A DNA stretch of 64,000 nucleotides, taken from assembly GCA_017407835.1 (NCBI GenBank), contig JAFQVV010000038.1, positions 1 through 64,000 on the forward strand, given 5' to 3'. Position numbers and translations under genes: made by a program. Under the pieces are notes generated by a model. It ran no database searches and was not told where the DNA came from. It worked only from the letters and a program-made list of their open reading frames with translations. Every line of letters starts with the position of its first letter. Within the stretch, counting starts at the first letter, position 1. Below, one piece after another: positions 25,230 to 33,029 of the stretch. The stretch is from Clostridia bacterium (lineage in GTDB: Bacteria; Bacillota; Clostridia; Oscillospirales; CAG-272).

Positions 25230-25681
25230 TGCGCCGCGCCGCCGCTCTCACCCTTGCCCTGGTGGTGATTCTCCTCACCGCCTGTGCCCCAAAATCCGTC
25301 TCTCAGGGAATGGCCACCGCCGATGGCATGACCTTCCTTGTCTCCACCCTGACCGATGAGAAGTCCGGCTCTGTGGCCGTCACCGTTACCGTCACCAACG
25401 GCACCGGCGATATGCTCTATTTCACGGCTGCCGAGGTGGCAGATACCGACGGAAAAACCTCCGCCGCCTACCTCTCCATGGCAGTGGAAGGAGCCGCCGA
25501 CCGCACCAAGCTCACTCCCACCGGAGTGACCCGCCGCCTGCCCGTCAGTCCCCGTGAATCCTACAGCGAGACCTACACTTTCACCGTCTCCCTCCCTGCC
25601 ATCCTCACTGTCTCGGTGTCAGCGGCGGCCAACCTCAGCGCGGCTCCCGCCGAAACGCAGGTAGAGTTCAATTTGAAGTAA
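25226..25681 (+). CDS. Small lipoprotein of unknown function
   Basis: 151 residues. The N-terminus MMRRAAALTLALVVILLTACAPK has a type II signal peptide with lipobox LTAC, so it is anchored outside the membrane. The mature part is Ser/Thr/Ala/Val-rich with beta-strand spacing (SGSVAVTVTVTNGTGDMLYF, YTFTVSLPAILTVSVS), like an Ig-fold or DUF4352-type extracellular domain. The start ATGATG overlaps the GH2 stop (GCATGATG), indicating co-translation. No link in function to the cytoplasmic GH2 enzyme is evident. Confidence 0.75.
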   Translation: MMRRAAALTLALVVILLTACAPKSVSQGMATADGMTFLVSTLTDEKSGSVAVTVTVTNGTGDMLYFTAAEVADTDGKTSAAYLSMAVEGAADRTKLTPTGVTRRLPVSPRESYSETYTFTVSLPAILTVSVSAAANLSAAPAETQVEFNLK

Positions 25682-25683
25682 GA

Positions 25684-25755
25684 CACGGGGCGCTGCCCCG
25701 CCCCCGCTTAAGGACCTTTTTGAAAAAAGTCCTTAAGAATCCCCAAAAACTTTCA
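25684..25755 (+). repeat. Paired-hairpin repeat, left partner
   Basis: GGGGC-GCT-GCCCC, then stem CTTAAGGAC/GTCCTTAAG around CTTTTTGAAAAAA, then CCCCAAAAACTTTC. It begins just after the lipoprotein stop. Confidence 0.9.
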
Positions 25756-25765
25756 TAAAAAGCAT

Positions 25766-25802
25766 GACCTTTGTGCGCATCAAATTTGATTGGCACAAAG
25801 GT
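25766..25802. repeat. Inverted repeat in the spacer between two paired-hairpin repeats
   Basis: GACCTTTGTGC (25766) and GCACAAAGGTC (ending 25802) are perfect 11-bp arms around a 15-nt AT-rich centre, midway between the copies at 25684 and 25817. The whole 25684-25894 block is therefore palindromic in layout. Confidence 0.85.
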
Positions 25803-25816
25803 CAATTTACTTATTT

Positions 25817-25894
25817 GGAAGTTTTTGCGGGTTCTTAGGGCGCTTTTTTCAAAAAGCGCCCTAAGCGGGGCTTGGGGCAGAGCCCCAAGGTCTT
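25817..25894 (-). repeat. Paired-hairpin repeat, right partner at the 3' end of fumB
   Basis: Read on the minus strand from the fumB stop: CTTGGGGCTCTGCCCCAAG, then a stem CTTAGGGCGC with its complement around TTTTTGAAAAA, then CCCGCAAAAACTTCC. Mirror image of the copy at 25684. Confidence 0.9.
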
Positions 25895-26452
25895 TTATTT
25901 CTTGGAAGCCAGGTACTCCTCGCGGCCAAGCTCGTAGAGGTTGTTGCCTTCGCTGTCGATGATGACGACGAGGGGCATATCCTCGACGTAGAGCTCGCGG
26001 AGAGCCTCAGCGCCCAGATCCTCGTAGGCGATCAGCTCGCACTTCTTGATGGAGCGGGCCAGCAGTGCGCCTGCACCGCCAATGGCGCCAAAGTAGACAC
26101 CGCTGTACTTCCTCATGGCCTCAACAACCTCGGGCAGGCGTGCTCCCTTACCGATCATGCCGCGGGCACCCACGCTCATCATGGTGGGGGCATAGGCATC
26201 CATACGACCGGAGGTGGTGGGGCCTGCGGAACCGATCACCTGACCGGGCTTCGCGGGGGTGGGGCCAACGTAGTAAATGGTAGCGTTCTCGGGATTGAAG
26301 GGCAGGGGATCACCCTTGGCGAGCGTCTCGCACATCCGCTTGTGACCTGCGTCACGGGAGGTGTAGATGGTACCGGTCAGCAGAACTTCATCGCCTGCCT
26401 TGAGGGTCTTGGCCAACTCGGGGGTCAGAGGAAGAGTGATTTTCTTTGCCAT
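25895..26452 (-). CDS. fumB: Fumarate hydratase, iron-sulfur class I, beta (C-terminal) subunit
   Basis: 185 residues (MAKKITLPLTPELAKTLKAGDEV). Conserved blocks: DAGHKRMCETLAKGDPLP, YYVGPTPAKPGQVIGSAGPTTSGRMD, IGKGARLPEV and YFGAIGGAGALLA, which form the substrate-binding swivel domain of class I fumarase/L-tartrate dehydratase. With the alpha subunit it hydrates fumarate to malate reversibly. Last gene of the hdr-flx-frd-fum cluster, one nucleotide after fumA. L-tartrate dehydratase is an alternative name for the same family; the frdAB context favours fumarase. The symbol fumB denotes the beta subunit only. Confidence 0.92.
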   Translation of the reverse strand: MAKKITLPLTPELAKTLKAGDEVLLTGTIYTSRDAGHKRMCETLAKGDPLPFNPENATIYYVGPTPAKPGQVIGSAGPTTSGRMDAYAPTMMSVGARGMIGKGARLPEVVEAMRKYSGVYFGAIGGAGALLARSIKKCELIAYEDLGAEALRELYVEDMPLVVIIDSEGNNLYELGREEYLASKK

Positions 26453-26453
26453 A

Positions 26454-27296
26454 TCAGAGCACCTCCGTCTTGTGGCGGGTAACGTGGCAGTTGATGTTAA
26501 TTGCGCACGGCATACCTGCAATGTGTGTAGGCAGAACTTCAATGTTCAGACCGATTGCCGTGGTCTTGCCGCCGAAGCCCTGGGGTCCGATGCCAAGGGC
26601 GTTGACCTTCTCGAGCATTTCCTTCTCCAGATCAGCGTAGTAGGGATCGGGATTGGAGGTGTCGAGGGGACGCATGATCGCCTTCTTGGCAAGCAGAGCA
26701 GCCTTGTCGAAGGTGCCGCCAATCCCCACACCGATGACCATGGGAGGGCAGGGGTTGGGACCTGCGGTCTCAACTGTCTCGATGATGAAGTCCTTGATGC
26801 CCTGCAGCCCTGCGGAGGGCTTAAACATACGGATAGCGCTCATGTTCTCGCTGCCAAAGCCCTTGGGACCGACAGTGATCTTAATCTTGTCACCGGGAAC
26901 GATCTCGGTGTAGATCATGGCGGGGGTGTTGTCACCCGTGTTGCCGCGGCGAACGGGATCAGCCACGACAGACTTGCGCAGATACCCGTTCTTGTAGCCA
27001 CGGCGCACGCCTTCGTTTACGGCCTCGGTCAAATCACCGCCGACAATGTGCACATCCTGACCGATTTCCAGGAATACGCACGCCATACCCGTATCCTGGC
27101 AGATGGGCAGATTTTCGTTGTCTGCAATCTCAAAATTCTCAATAATATTGTCCAGCACGCCGCAGGCGATCTTGCCGTCCTCGCAGGCGCGGCAGTTTTT
27201 GATGGCGCACTTGACATCCTCGGGCAGATGATTGTTGGCATCGATGCAAAGCTTCTCGATGACATCAATGATTTGCTGCACCTGAATCTCACGCAT
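26454..27296 (-). CDS. fumA: Fumarate hydratase, iron-sulfur class I, alpha (N-terminal, catalytic) subunit
   Basis: 280 residues from ATG 27296 (MREIQVQQIIDVIEKLCID), after TTGAGGAGGAATGTCAC. It holds the oxygen-sensitive [4Fe-4S] cluster: cysteine in NLPICQDTGMACVF, in ETAGPNPCPPMVIGVGIGG, and the last in HIAGMPCAININCHVTRH. Also FGSENMSAIRMFKPSAG. It forms the heteromer with the beta subunit downstream. A hairpin repeat separates it from the transporter gene, so its level may be set separately from the rest of the cluster. Confidence 0.93.
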   Translation of the reverse strand: MREIQVQQIIDVIEKLCIDANNHLPEDVKCAIKNCRACEDGKIACGVLDNIIENFEIADNENLPICQDTGMACVFLEIGQDVHIVGGDLTEAVNEGVRRGYKNGYLRKSVVADPVRRGNTGDNTPAMIYTEIVPGDKIKITVGPKGFGSENMSAIRMFKPSAGLQGIKDFIIETVETAGPNPCPPMVIGVGIGGTFDKAALLAKKAIMRPLDTSNPDPYYADLEKEMLEKVNALGIGPQGFGGKTTAIGLNIEVLPTHIAGMPCAININCHVTRHKTEVL

Positions 27297-27332
27297 TGTG
27301 ACATTCCTCCTCAAATCATGTATTTTCTTTTT

Positions 27333-27402
27333 GGAAAGTTTTTGGGGATTGTCAAGCCCCTTTTTTTAAAAAGGGGCTTGACCGGGGTTTGGGGCAGAGC
27401 CA
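27333..27402 (-). repeat. Paired-hairpin repeat inside the hdr-flx-frd-fum cluster
   Basis: Minus orientation, right after the transporter stop: a degenerate GGGGC hairpin, then stem GTCAAGCCCC with its complement around TTTTTTTAAAAA, then CCCCAAAAACTTTCC. It lies between the transporter and fumA, the only copy within this cluster. Confidence 0.88.
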
Positions 27403-27404
27403 CA

Positions 27405-28706
27405 TTAAAGCATAAACGAATTGATCAGCTGGCTGGCCAGTACGATCAGCACCAGCGCAACGGGATAGGTGGAGGCATAAGCCGCAGCCACATCATCGGT
27501 ACCGGCGACACCCACCAGAGTCCCCAGTGCGGGAGTGGAGGTCATTCCGCCGGTGATGGAACCCAGATTGTTGAGCAGAGCCAGCTTGCATACCTTCTTG
27601 GCGAAAAGATAGCCCACGATCATAGGAATGACGGTCATCACCACACCGGCGATGAAGCCGTAGACGATGATCATCACGCCGTACTCGGAGTTGCTCACCT
27701 GCTCGACCAACTCAACGCCGCCTTCCACACCTGCACCGATGAGGAAGAGCATCAGGCCAAACTCACGGAAAGCCTTCAGCGCGCCCATCTCAACCTTGAG
27801 GCTGATGCGGCCGAGGCGACCGAAGTGGCCGAGAATCAGCGACATGATCAGCGGTCCGCCCGTCATACCCAGGGAGAAGCAGGATCCGCTGAAGCCGTCG
27901 GCAGAAAGCGGGATCTTGATGGAGCCCAGGATGAGACCCAGCACAATGGCAAGGCCGAATGCACCGAAGCCAAACTCGTCAAGCTCAATGAACTTCTTCT
28001 TGCCCTTGGTCTCGGCAGTTTCCTCAGCATCGGCAGACTTAGCAGCCTCATCCACTGCGCCGATCAACTCACGCTCCTTGGCCATGTTAGCCTTCAGCAA
28101 GCGGGGCATGATCTGCACGAAAAGTACCACGCCCACCACGCCGAAGGGATAAGCCACGGCGTGCCCCAGGGAGACCATGCCCACCTGATCGGCGGCCATT
28201 GCCTCAACGGCAGCCTTGGAGGCCGAGAAAGCGGGGGTGGAGGTCAGTGCACCCGACAGAATTCCGGTGGCGTAAGCGGGACCGATTCCGGGGATCAGGG
28301 CGAAGAGAGCGGTAACCAGCGCACCCATGAAAATGATCAGCACACCCATGGGAACATAGGACTTGGCGTTCTTCTTGAGGTTACGGAAGAACTTGGGACC
28401 GGCAATGCAGCCCACGGCGGTGACGAAGAGCACCAGGCCCATATCACCGAGAAATCCGAAAATGTCAATCTTTGCGTCCGAGGCATCGGCCATAAAGAAC
28501 TTGGAAAGCAGAGGAATATCAGCCAAACCGGGCAGAGTGCACAGGTAGCCGAAAAGCAGAGCGAAAAGGAATACGCCTGCGGTTCCCAAACAAAGCCCCT
28601 TGACCTTAATGCTGCCGATAGCGTAGCCGATGAAACAGATCAGAAAAGCAGAAAGAAAGACCACCGCCACCTGACCGGGGTTAATCAATTTTGCGATAAA
28701 TTCCAT
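27405..28706 (-). CDS. AAE-family (YidE/YbjL, Asp:Ala exchanger type) transporter, probably C4-dicarboxylate or aspartate
   Basis: 433 residues with about ten helices in two halves. Each half carries the family motif GxxTSTPA: GALTSTPAFSASK near residue 150 and GGMTSTPALGTL near residue 395. The central loop (about 200-240) is charged and Ala/Glu/Lys-rich (KSADAEETAETKGKKK). AspT-type exchangers and succinate exporters such as SucE share this fold; this protein lacks their TrkA-C regulatory domains and is shorter than the usual 550 residues. Its place between frdA and fumA points to import of fumarate, malate or aspartate, or export of succinate; exact substrates are inference. Confidence 0.8.
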   Translation of the reverse strand: MEFIAKLINPGQVAVVFLSAFLICFIGYAIGSIKVKGLCLGTAGVFLFALLFGYLCTLPGLADIPLLSKFFMADASDAKIDIFGFLGDMGLVLFVTAVGCIAGPKFFRNLKKNAKSYVPMGVLIIFMGALVTALFALIPGIGPAYATGILSGALTSTPAFSASKAAVEAMAADQVGMVSLGHAVAYPFGVVGVVLFVQIMPRLLKANMAKERELIGAVDEAAKSADAEETAETKGKKKFIELDEFGFGAFGLAIVLGLILGSIKIPLSADGFSGSCFSLGMTGGPLIMSLILGHFGRLGRISLKVEMGALKAFREFGLMLFLIGAGVEGGVELVEQVSNSEYGVMIIVYGFIAGVVMTVIPMIVGYLFAKKVCKLALLNNLGSITGGMTSTPALGTLVGVAGTDDVAAAYASTYPVALVLIVLASQLINSFML

Positions 28707-28730
28707 GATGTATAAATCTCCTACCTCAAA

Positions 28731-30335
28731 TTATCTCTCGTGGCGTGCATAGCGGGGCAGGAGCAGGGGCGATACGTCGCCCGTGTCAAGACCGGCCTCA
28801 GCCAGCGTCTTTGCATACTCGTCAATATGAGCCAGAGTCAGCTTGCCCAGTGCAACTTCCTTGGCACGGGCAGCAGCAGCCTTACCTGCCTGACGACCGA
28901 AGACGATAATATCAAGCAGGGAGTTGCCCATGAGACGGTTGCGGCCGTGAATTCCACCCACAGCCTCCCCGGCAACCAGCAGGTTATCAATGGTTTTGGT
29001 AAAGCCCTCGCCGCCGATCTCCAGACCGCCGTTCTGGTAGTGCAGAGTGGGGTAGATCAGGATAGGCGTGGTGCGCATATCGATGCCGTAGTTCATGTAC
29101 ATACGCATCATGGCGGGGATGCGGCGCTCGATAGTACCTTCGCCGTGGAGCATCTCGATCATGGGGGTGTCAAGCCATACACCGGTTCCACCGCCGGGGG
29201 TGGGAACGCCCTTGCCGCGTGCAGTGCACTCACGGATAATGGAAGCAGCAGACACGTCGCGGGTTTCCAGCGGATGCATGAAAGCCTCGCCCTCTACGTT
29301 GACCAGCATTGCGCCGATGGAGCGTACCTTCTCGGTGACCAGTGCGCCGAAAATCTGGGAGGGGAAAGCAGCACCGGTGGGGTGATACTGGATGGTATCC
29401 TGATAAAGCAGAGGAGCGCCTGCGCGGTAGCCCATCACCAGACCATCGGCGGTAGCACCGTAGTGATTGGAGGTGGGGAAGCCCTGATAGTGCAGACGAC
29501 CTGCACCGCCGGTGGCGATGATAACCGTCTTAGCCCGTGCAACCAGGTAATCGTCGGTCTCCATATTCTGCAGAACAGCACCGGCCACACGGCCGTTCTC
29601 ATCCTTGATCAGCTCAACGGCAGAGGTGAACTCTACCACGGGAATACCGCGGTTGATGACCTCGTCGCGGAGGGTACGCATAATCTCAGCACCGGTGTAA
29701 TCCTTGCAGGCGTGCATACGCTTGCGGGAGGTACCGCCGCCGTGGGTGGTGACCATGGTGCCGTCGGTCTGCTTGTCGAACATCACGCCCAGGTCCCCCA
29801 GCCAGTTGATGGCATCGGGTGCTTCCATGACGAGACGGCGAAGCAGCTCGGGACGGGCAGCAAAGTGACCGCCGCCGAAGGCGTCGATGTAGTGCTGAAC
29901 GGGGGAATCGTTAGGCTTGTCGGCAGCCTGAATGCCGCCTTCTGCCATCATGGTGTTGGCGTCACCGATGCGCAGCTTGGTGACGATCATGACATTGGCG
30001 CCTGCCTCATGCGCTTCGATGGCAGCAGAGCTGCCCGCGCCGCCGGCACCGATAACCAAAACGTCAACGTCGTAGTCGATCTTGTCAAGGTCAATGGTCT
30101 TACCATAAAGGCGGGAGTTGGAGTGCAGCAGGGTGCCCAGCTCCAGCGGAACCTTCTCACCCTTGTTGGGGCCGATCTTGATCTCGGCAAAGCCGGCATC
30201 GCGGTAGTCGGGGTGGAACTCGCGCAGGAGGGCATCCTTTTCGTCTGCGGTCATACGGCGGGGCTCAACGCCCATGCGTGCGGCACGGGTGGCCTCCACC
30301 TTTTTGATGGATTCAAGCATTTCGGGTGTAAGCAT
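28731..30335 (-). CDS. frdA: Fumarate reductase/succinate dehydrogenase flavoprotein subunit (soluble type)
   Basis: 534 residues. FAD-binding dinucleotide fold VDVLVIGAGGAGSSAAIEAHEAG near residues 48-70. Substrate-site blocks: THGGGTSRKRMHACKDYTG, which sits where the flavin-linking region lies in FrdA; QYHPTGAAFPSQIFG, with the active-site His; and GEAVGGIHGRNRLMGNSLLDIIVFGRQAG. C-terminally shorter than membrane-bound FrdA (about 580-600). It reduces fumarate to succinate with electrons from FrdB. No frdC/frdD anchor gene is present: frdB lies on one side and a transporter on the other. L-aspartate oxidase is a related alternative, but the adjacent FrdB argues against it. Confidence 0.87.
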   Translation of the reverse strand: MLTPEMLESIKKVEATRAARMGVEPRRMTADEKDALLREFHPDYRDAGFAEIKIGPNKGEKVPLELGTLLHSNSRLYGKTIDLDKIDYDVDVLVIGAGGAGSSAAIEAHEAGANVMIVTKLRIGDANTMMAEGGIQAADKPNDSPVQHYIDAFGGGHFAARPELLRRLVMEAPDAINWLGDLGVMFDKQTDGTMVTTHGGGTSRKRMHACKDYTGAEIMRTLRDEVINRGIPVVEFTSAVELIKDENGRVAGAVLQNMETDDYLVARAKTVIIATGGAGRLHYQGFPTSNHYGATADGLVMGYRAGAPLLYQDTIQYHPTGAAFPSQIFGALVTEKVRSIGAMLVNVEGEAFMHPLETRDVSAASIIRECTARGKGVPTPGGGTGVWLDTPMIEMLHGEGTIERRIPAMMRMYMNYGIDMRTTPILIYPTLHYQNGGLEIGGEGFTKTIDNLLVAGEAVGGIHGRNRLMGNSLLDIIVFGRQAGKAAAARAKEVALGKLTLAHIDEYAKTLAEAGLDTGDVSPLLLPRYARHER

Positions 30336-30347
30336 TGTTTTCCCTCC

Positions 30348-31028
30348 TTATTTCTCGATCTCGCGGGTGTTGTAGAGCTCTTTCATCTCGGTGATGGGCT
30401 TGCCCATGATCTGCTCGATGAGGGCGTCATATGCACCTTGACGAATCTCCTCAACGCGGGCACGGAGGTGCTCGGTCTCGGGTGCGAGGTACTTACCGGT
30501 CAGACGGCGGGCAAGCTCACCCACCATGGGATGCGAGATACCTGCGGGGCAGCGGGTAGCGCAGCAGCCGCAGCCGACGCAGTCGAAGGACTCATCAGCG
30601 CAGGCTCCAAAGTCACCCCGCTGTGCGTAGGCAATGTACTGCATGACATTGATGCTCTGGGGGCAGGACTTGGTGCAGGCGTTGCAGCCAATGCAGGCGT
30701 AAATCTCAGGATAAAGCTCCATCATGATCTGCTGGGTGGGCTTGATCTCGTTGATATCGTAGGTGCGCTTGTCGGTGGGATAGAAGGGGATGGAAGCGAT
30801 GTACATGCCCTCCTCAACCTGCGTCTGGCAGGCGAGACAGGTCTTAAGCTCATTCTTCCCCTTGATGCGGTAGATGGTGGCGCAGGCACCGCAGAAGCCG
30901 TGGCGGCATCCGCAGCCGCGCTTGAGGGTATAACCCGCATACTCCATGGCAGTCATGATGGTCAGATCTGCGGGCACGCTGTACTTCTTGCCGTACAGGT
31001 AGATATTCACCATTTTTTCCATTTTCAT
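30348..31028 (-). CDS. frdB: Fumarate reductase iron-sulfur subunit, [2Fe-2S] plus two [4Fe-4S] sites
   Basis: 226 residues. N-terminal plant-type ferredoxin domain with CGCRHGFCGAC and a following cysteine pair in LKTCLACQTQVEEG. The C-terminal domain has CIGCNACTKSCPQS and CVGCGCCATRCPAG, two full CxxCxxCxxxCP sites. Typical SdhB/FrdB has one [4Fe-4S] and one [3Fe-4S] site; here the second also has four cysteines. It lacks the CCG domain seen in the methanogen fusion TfrB; that role could be filled by HdrB upstream. Electrons would pass from the Hdr/Flx proteins to FrdA. It starts 88 nt after flxA, behind a stem-loop. Confidence 0.87.
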   Translation of the reverse strand: MKMEKMVNIYLYGKKYSVPADLTIMTAMEYAGYTLKRGCGCRHGFCGACATIYRIKGKNELKTCLACQTQVEEGMYIASIPFYPTDKRTYDINEIKPTQQIMMELYPEIYACIGCNACTKSCPQSINVMQYIAYAQRGDFGACADESFDCVGCGCCATRCPAGISHPMVGELARRLTGKYLAPETEHLRARVEEIRQGAYDALIEQIMGKPITEMKELYNTREIEK

Positions 31029-31059
31029 GGTACTCCTTCATTCAGTATCGGCGGTCCCG

Positions 31060-31080
31060 GCCCGTGACACCGTCACGGGC
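31060..31080 (-). other. Intercistronic stem-loop between flxA and frdB
   Basis: Perfect 9-bp stem GCCCGTGAC/GTCACGGGC with a 3-nt loop and no T run, 32 nt upstream of the frdB start. It may mark RNA processing or differential stability between the hdr-flx and frd parts of the transcript. Confidence 0.6.
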
Positions 31081-31116
31081 GGTCCGCACAAGATTCATCT
31101 GCCGTCGTTTCGGCAA

Positions 31117-31977
31117 TCAATACTCGGGGGGCAGCTCGTCAACCTCATCGAAGCGGAAGACGGGGCCGTCCTTGCAAACATACTTGGAACCGATGTTGCA
31201 GCGGCCGCACTTGCCCACGCCGCACTTCATGCGCAGCTCAAGGGTGGTGTAGACCTGATCGGTGGAAAAGCCCATTTCCTTGAGGGCGGCGAGACAGAAC
31301 TTGATCATGATGGGAGGTCCGCAGAGCAGAGCGATGCAGTCGTTCTTGAAGTTCAGCTCCTTGAGGTAGGCGGGAACGAAGCCGACGTGGCCCCCCCAGC
31401 CCTCCTGCTCGCGGTCGATGGTCAGGTGGACGTTGACGCCCTCGGCCTTCGACCAGACCTCCTCGATCTCCTTGCGCTGAACCAGATCGTCAGCCGAGCG
31501 GGAGCCGTAGAGGATATCCACACGGCCGTAGTCGGCGCGGTTGTCCAGCACATAGTTAATGACCGAACGGAGGGGAGCCAGACCGATACCGCCGGCGATG
31601 AAGAGCAGGTTCTTGCCCTTCAGCTCGGTATCCACCGGGAAGTTGTTGCCGTAGGGACCGCGAACGGTGATCTGGTCGCCCACCTGCAGGGAGTGCAGGT
31701 AATCGGTGAGCTCGCCGCACTTTTTGATGCTGAATTCCTGATATTCCTTATTGGTCGGCGAAGAGGTGATGGAAAACATGGCCTCACTGATACCGGGAGC
31801 GCAGAGCATGGCGCACTGACCGGGCTTGTGCTCGAAGAGCTTGCCTCCCTCGGGTGCGTTCACGCGGAAGGTCTTGACATCGGGAGTTTCGTCCCGGATG
31901 TCGGTGATGACGCCCACCATGGGGATCAGGGTGTCAAGGGTGTAATTGTCGTGGCAATGGCAGGTGCACTCGCTCAT
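31117..31977 (-). CDS. flxA: FlxA-type FAD/NAD(P)-binding oxidoreductase with [2Fe-2S] site (AsrB/HydG-sulfhydrogenase family)
   Basis: 286 residues. Ferredoxin-NADP reductase-like: FAD-binding barrel with AMFSITSSPT (RxYS/T-type region), ELTDYLHSLQVGDQITVRGPYGNNFPV, the pyridine-nucleotide site LLFIAGGIGLAPLRSVI, and LLCGPPIMIKF. At the C-terminus CGVGKCGRCNIGSKYVCKDG binds a [2Fe-2S] cluster. An extra Cys/His-rich N-terminus (SECTCHCHDN) is unusual. It is the NADH-oxidising entry subunit of Flx in this model, as in the HdrABC-FlxABCD complexes of Desulfovibrio. Its start overlaps flxB by 4 nt (ATGA), so the two are translationally coupled. Confidence 0.85.
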   Translation of the reverse strand: MSECTCHCHDNYTLDTLIPMVGVITDIRDETPDVKTFRVNAPEGGKLFEHKPGQCAMLCAPGISEAMFSITSSPTNKEYQEFSIKKCGELTDYLHSLQVGDQITVRGPYGNNFPVDTELKGKNLLFIAGGIGLAPLRSVINYVLDNRADYGRVDILYGSRSADDLVQRKEIEEVWSKAEGVNVHLTIDREQEGWGGHVGFVPAYLKELNFKNDCIALLCGPPIMIKFCLAALKEMGFSTDQVYTTLELRMKCGVGKCGRCNIGSKYVCKDGPVFRFDEVDELPPEY

Positions 31978-33029
31978 TTCGTTTCCCCCTTTTCTGCTTT
32001 TTCAAAGGCACGGATGACCTTGACGATGTTCAGGGAAGCGGGGCACTTATCGACACATCGGCCGCAGCCCACGCAGGAGAACATTCCGTCGTTGTTGGTC
32101 GGGAAGTAGACCAGCTTGTGCATGAAGCGCTGACGGAAGCGCTGCATCTGGCTGGTACGGTTGTTGCCGTGTGCCATCATGGTGAAGTCGGAGTACATAC
32201 AGGAGTCCCAGCAGCGGAAGCGCTGAACACCGTTCCCGGTGGTGTAGTCCTTGATGTCGTAGCACTGGCAGGTGGGGCAGACGAAGGTACAGGTGCCGCA
32301 AGCGAGACAGCTCTTATACAGGGTATCCCACACGGGCGAATTGAACTTTTCGTCGGTCTTGCCCGCGCCCCATCCCTCCAGCGAGAGATCGGCGTAGGGC
32401 AGCTTGGTCATGATATTCTTGGTAAAGGTGCGCGCATTCTCAAGAGCAGTCTCATCCTCGGCGGCAGCTGCGGTGAGCAGGTCACCGGCAAGCACGGTGA
32501 GGGCCTCACCCTTCTCGGTCTGTGCCTGCCACATGAAGCTGTCCCCCACGGGCCAGATCACCACATCGGCGCCGGCGGGCGCGGTGGGATCGATGCCAAA
32601 GGCATGGCAGAAGCAGCTCTCGGAGGGAGCGGCGCAGGCCAGAGCCACCACGGTGCCGTGGGCACGGCGGGCGGCGTAGAAGGTGTCAATGGGCTCGGAG
32701 AGGAAAACTTTATCCAGCACCTCGATGCCCCGCAGGTCGCAGGCCTTGATGCCAAAGAGCACGAAATGCTCGTCGGTCAGCTTCTCGGGGGTGACGGTGA
32801 TCTTCTTGTCCTCGGTCTTACAGGTGTAGAGGTTTTCACTCTGGGGGAAGAAAGCATCCTTTGCCGATTTCACGGTTTTGAGGGTGTACAGATCAACATC
32901 CGCACCCTCTTCCCAGGCGGCGAAGTTGGTCTGCCCCGCCGTCTTGACGGGGAGGATCAGGCTCTGCTCAGCGGCGATGCGGGCGTAGAGCGCGGGCATT
33001 GCCTCACGGGTAATTTTCATCATAGCCAT
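31974..33029 (-). CDS. flxB: FlxB-type 4Fe-4S protein (AsrA/sulfhydrogenase beta-like)
   Basis: 351 residues. The N-terminal two thirds match the sulfhydrogenase-beta/AsrA family, with VLFGIKACDLRGIEVLDKVF, a domain that handles electron transfer between ferredoxin-like partners. C-terminal [4Fe-4S] sites: CLACGTCTFVCPTCQCYD and CVGCGRCVDKCPASL. The CPTCxC variant is typical of these proteins. It forms a module with FlxA and FlxC. Its ATG overlaps the flxC stop by a single nucleotide. A name such as anaerobic sulfite reductase subunit A is possible from family alone, but no AsrC is nearby and the Hdr context favours Flx. Confidence 0.82.
   Translation of the reverse strand: MAMMKITREAMPALYARIAAEQSLILPVKTAGQTNFAAWEEGADVDLYTLKTVKSAKDAFFPQSENLYTCKTEDKKITVTPEKLTDEHFVLFGIKACDLRGIEVLDKVFLSEPIDTFYAARRAHGTVVALACAAPSESCFCHAFGIDPTAPAGADVVIWPVGDSFMWQAQTEKGEALTVLAGDLLTAAAAEDETALENARTFTKNIMTKLPYADLSLEGWGAGKTDEKFNSPVWDTLYKSCLACGTCTFVCPTCQCYDIKDYTTGNGVQRFRCWDSCMYSDFTMMAHGNNRTSQMQRFRQRFMHKLVYFPTNNDGMFSCVGCGRCVDKCPASLNIVKVIRAFEKAEKGETK

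Noticed and set aside
26367-28715. Long + strand open frame (782 codons) over fumA, fumB and the transporter
   Set aside because: Antisense shadow of conserved genes caused by biased codon use; the translation is His/Gly-rich with no family pattern, and there is no ribosome site.
28740-31067. Long + strand open frame (775 codons) opposite frdA and frdB
   Set aside because: Also an antisense shadow; frdA and frdB on the other strand have clear motifs and ribosome sites.
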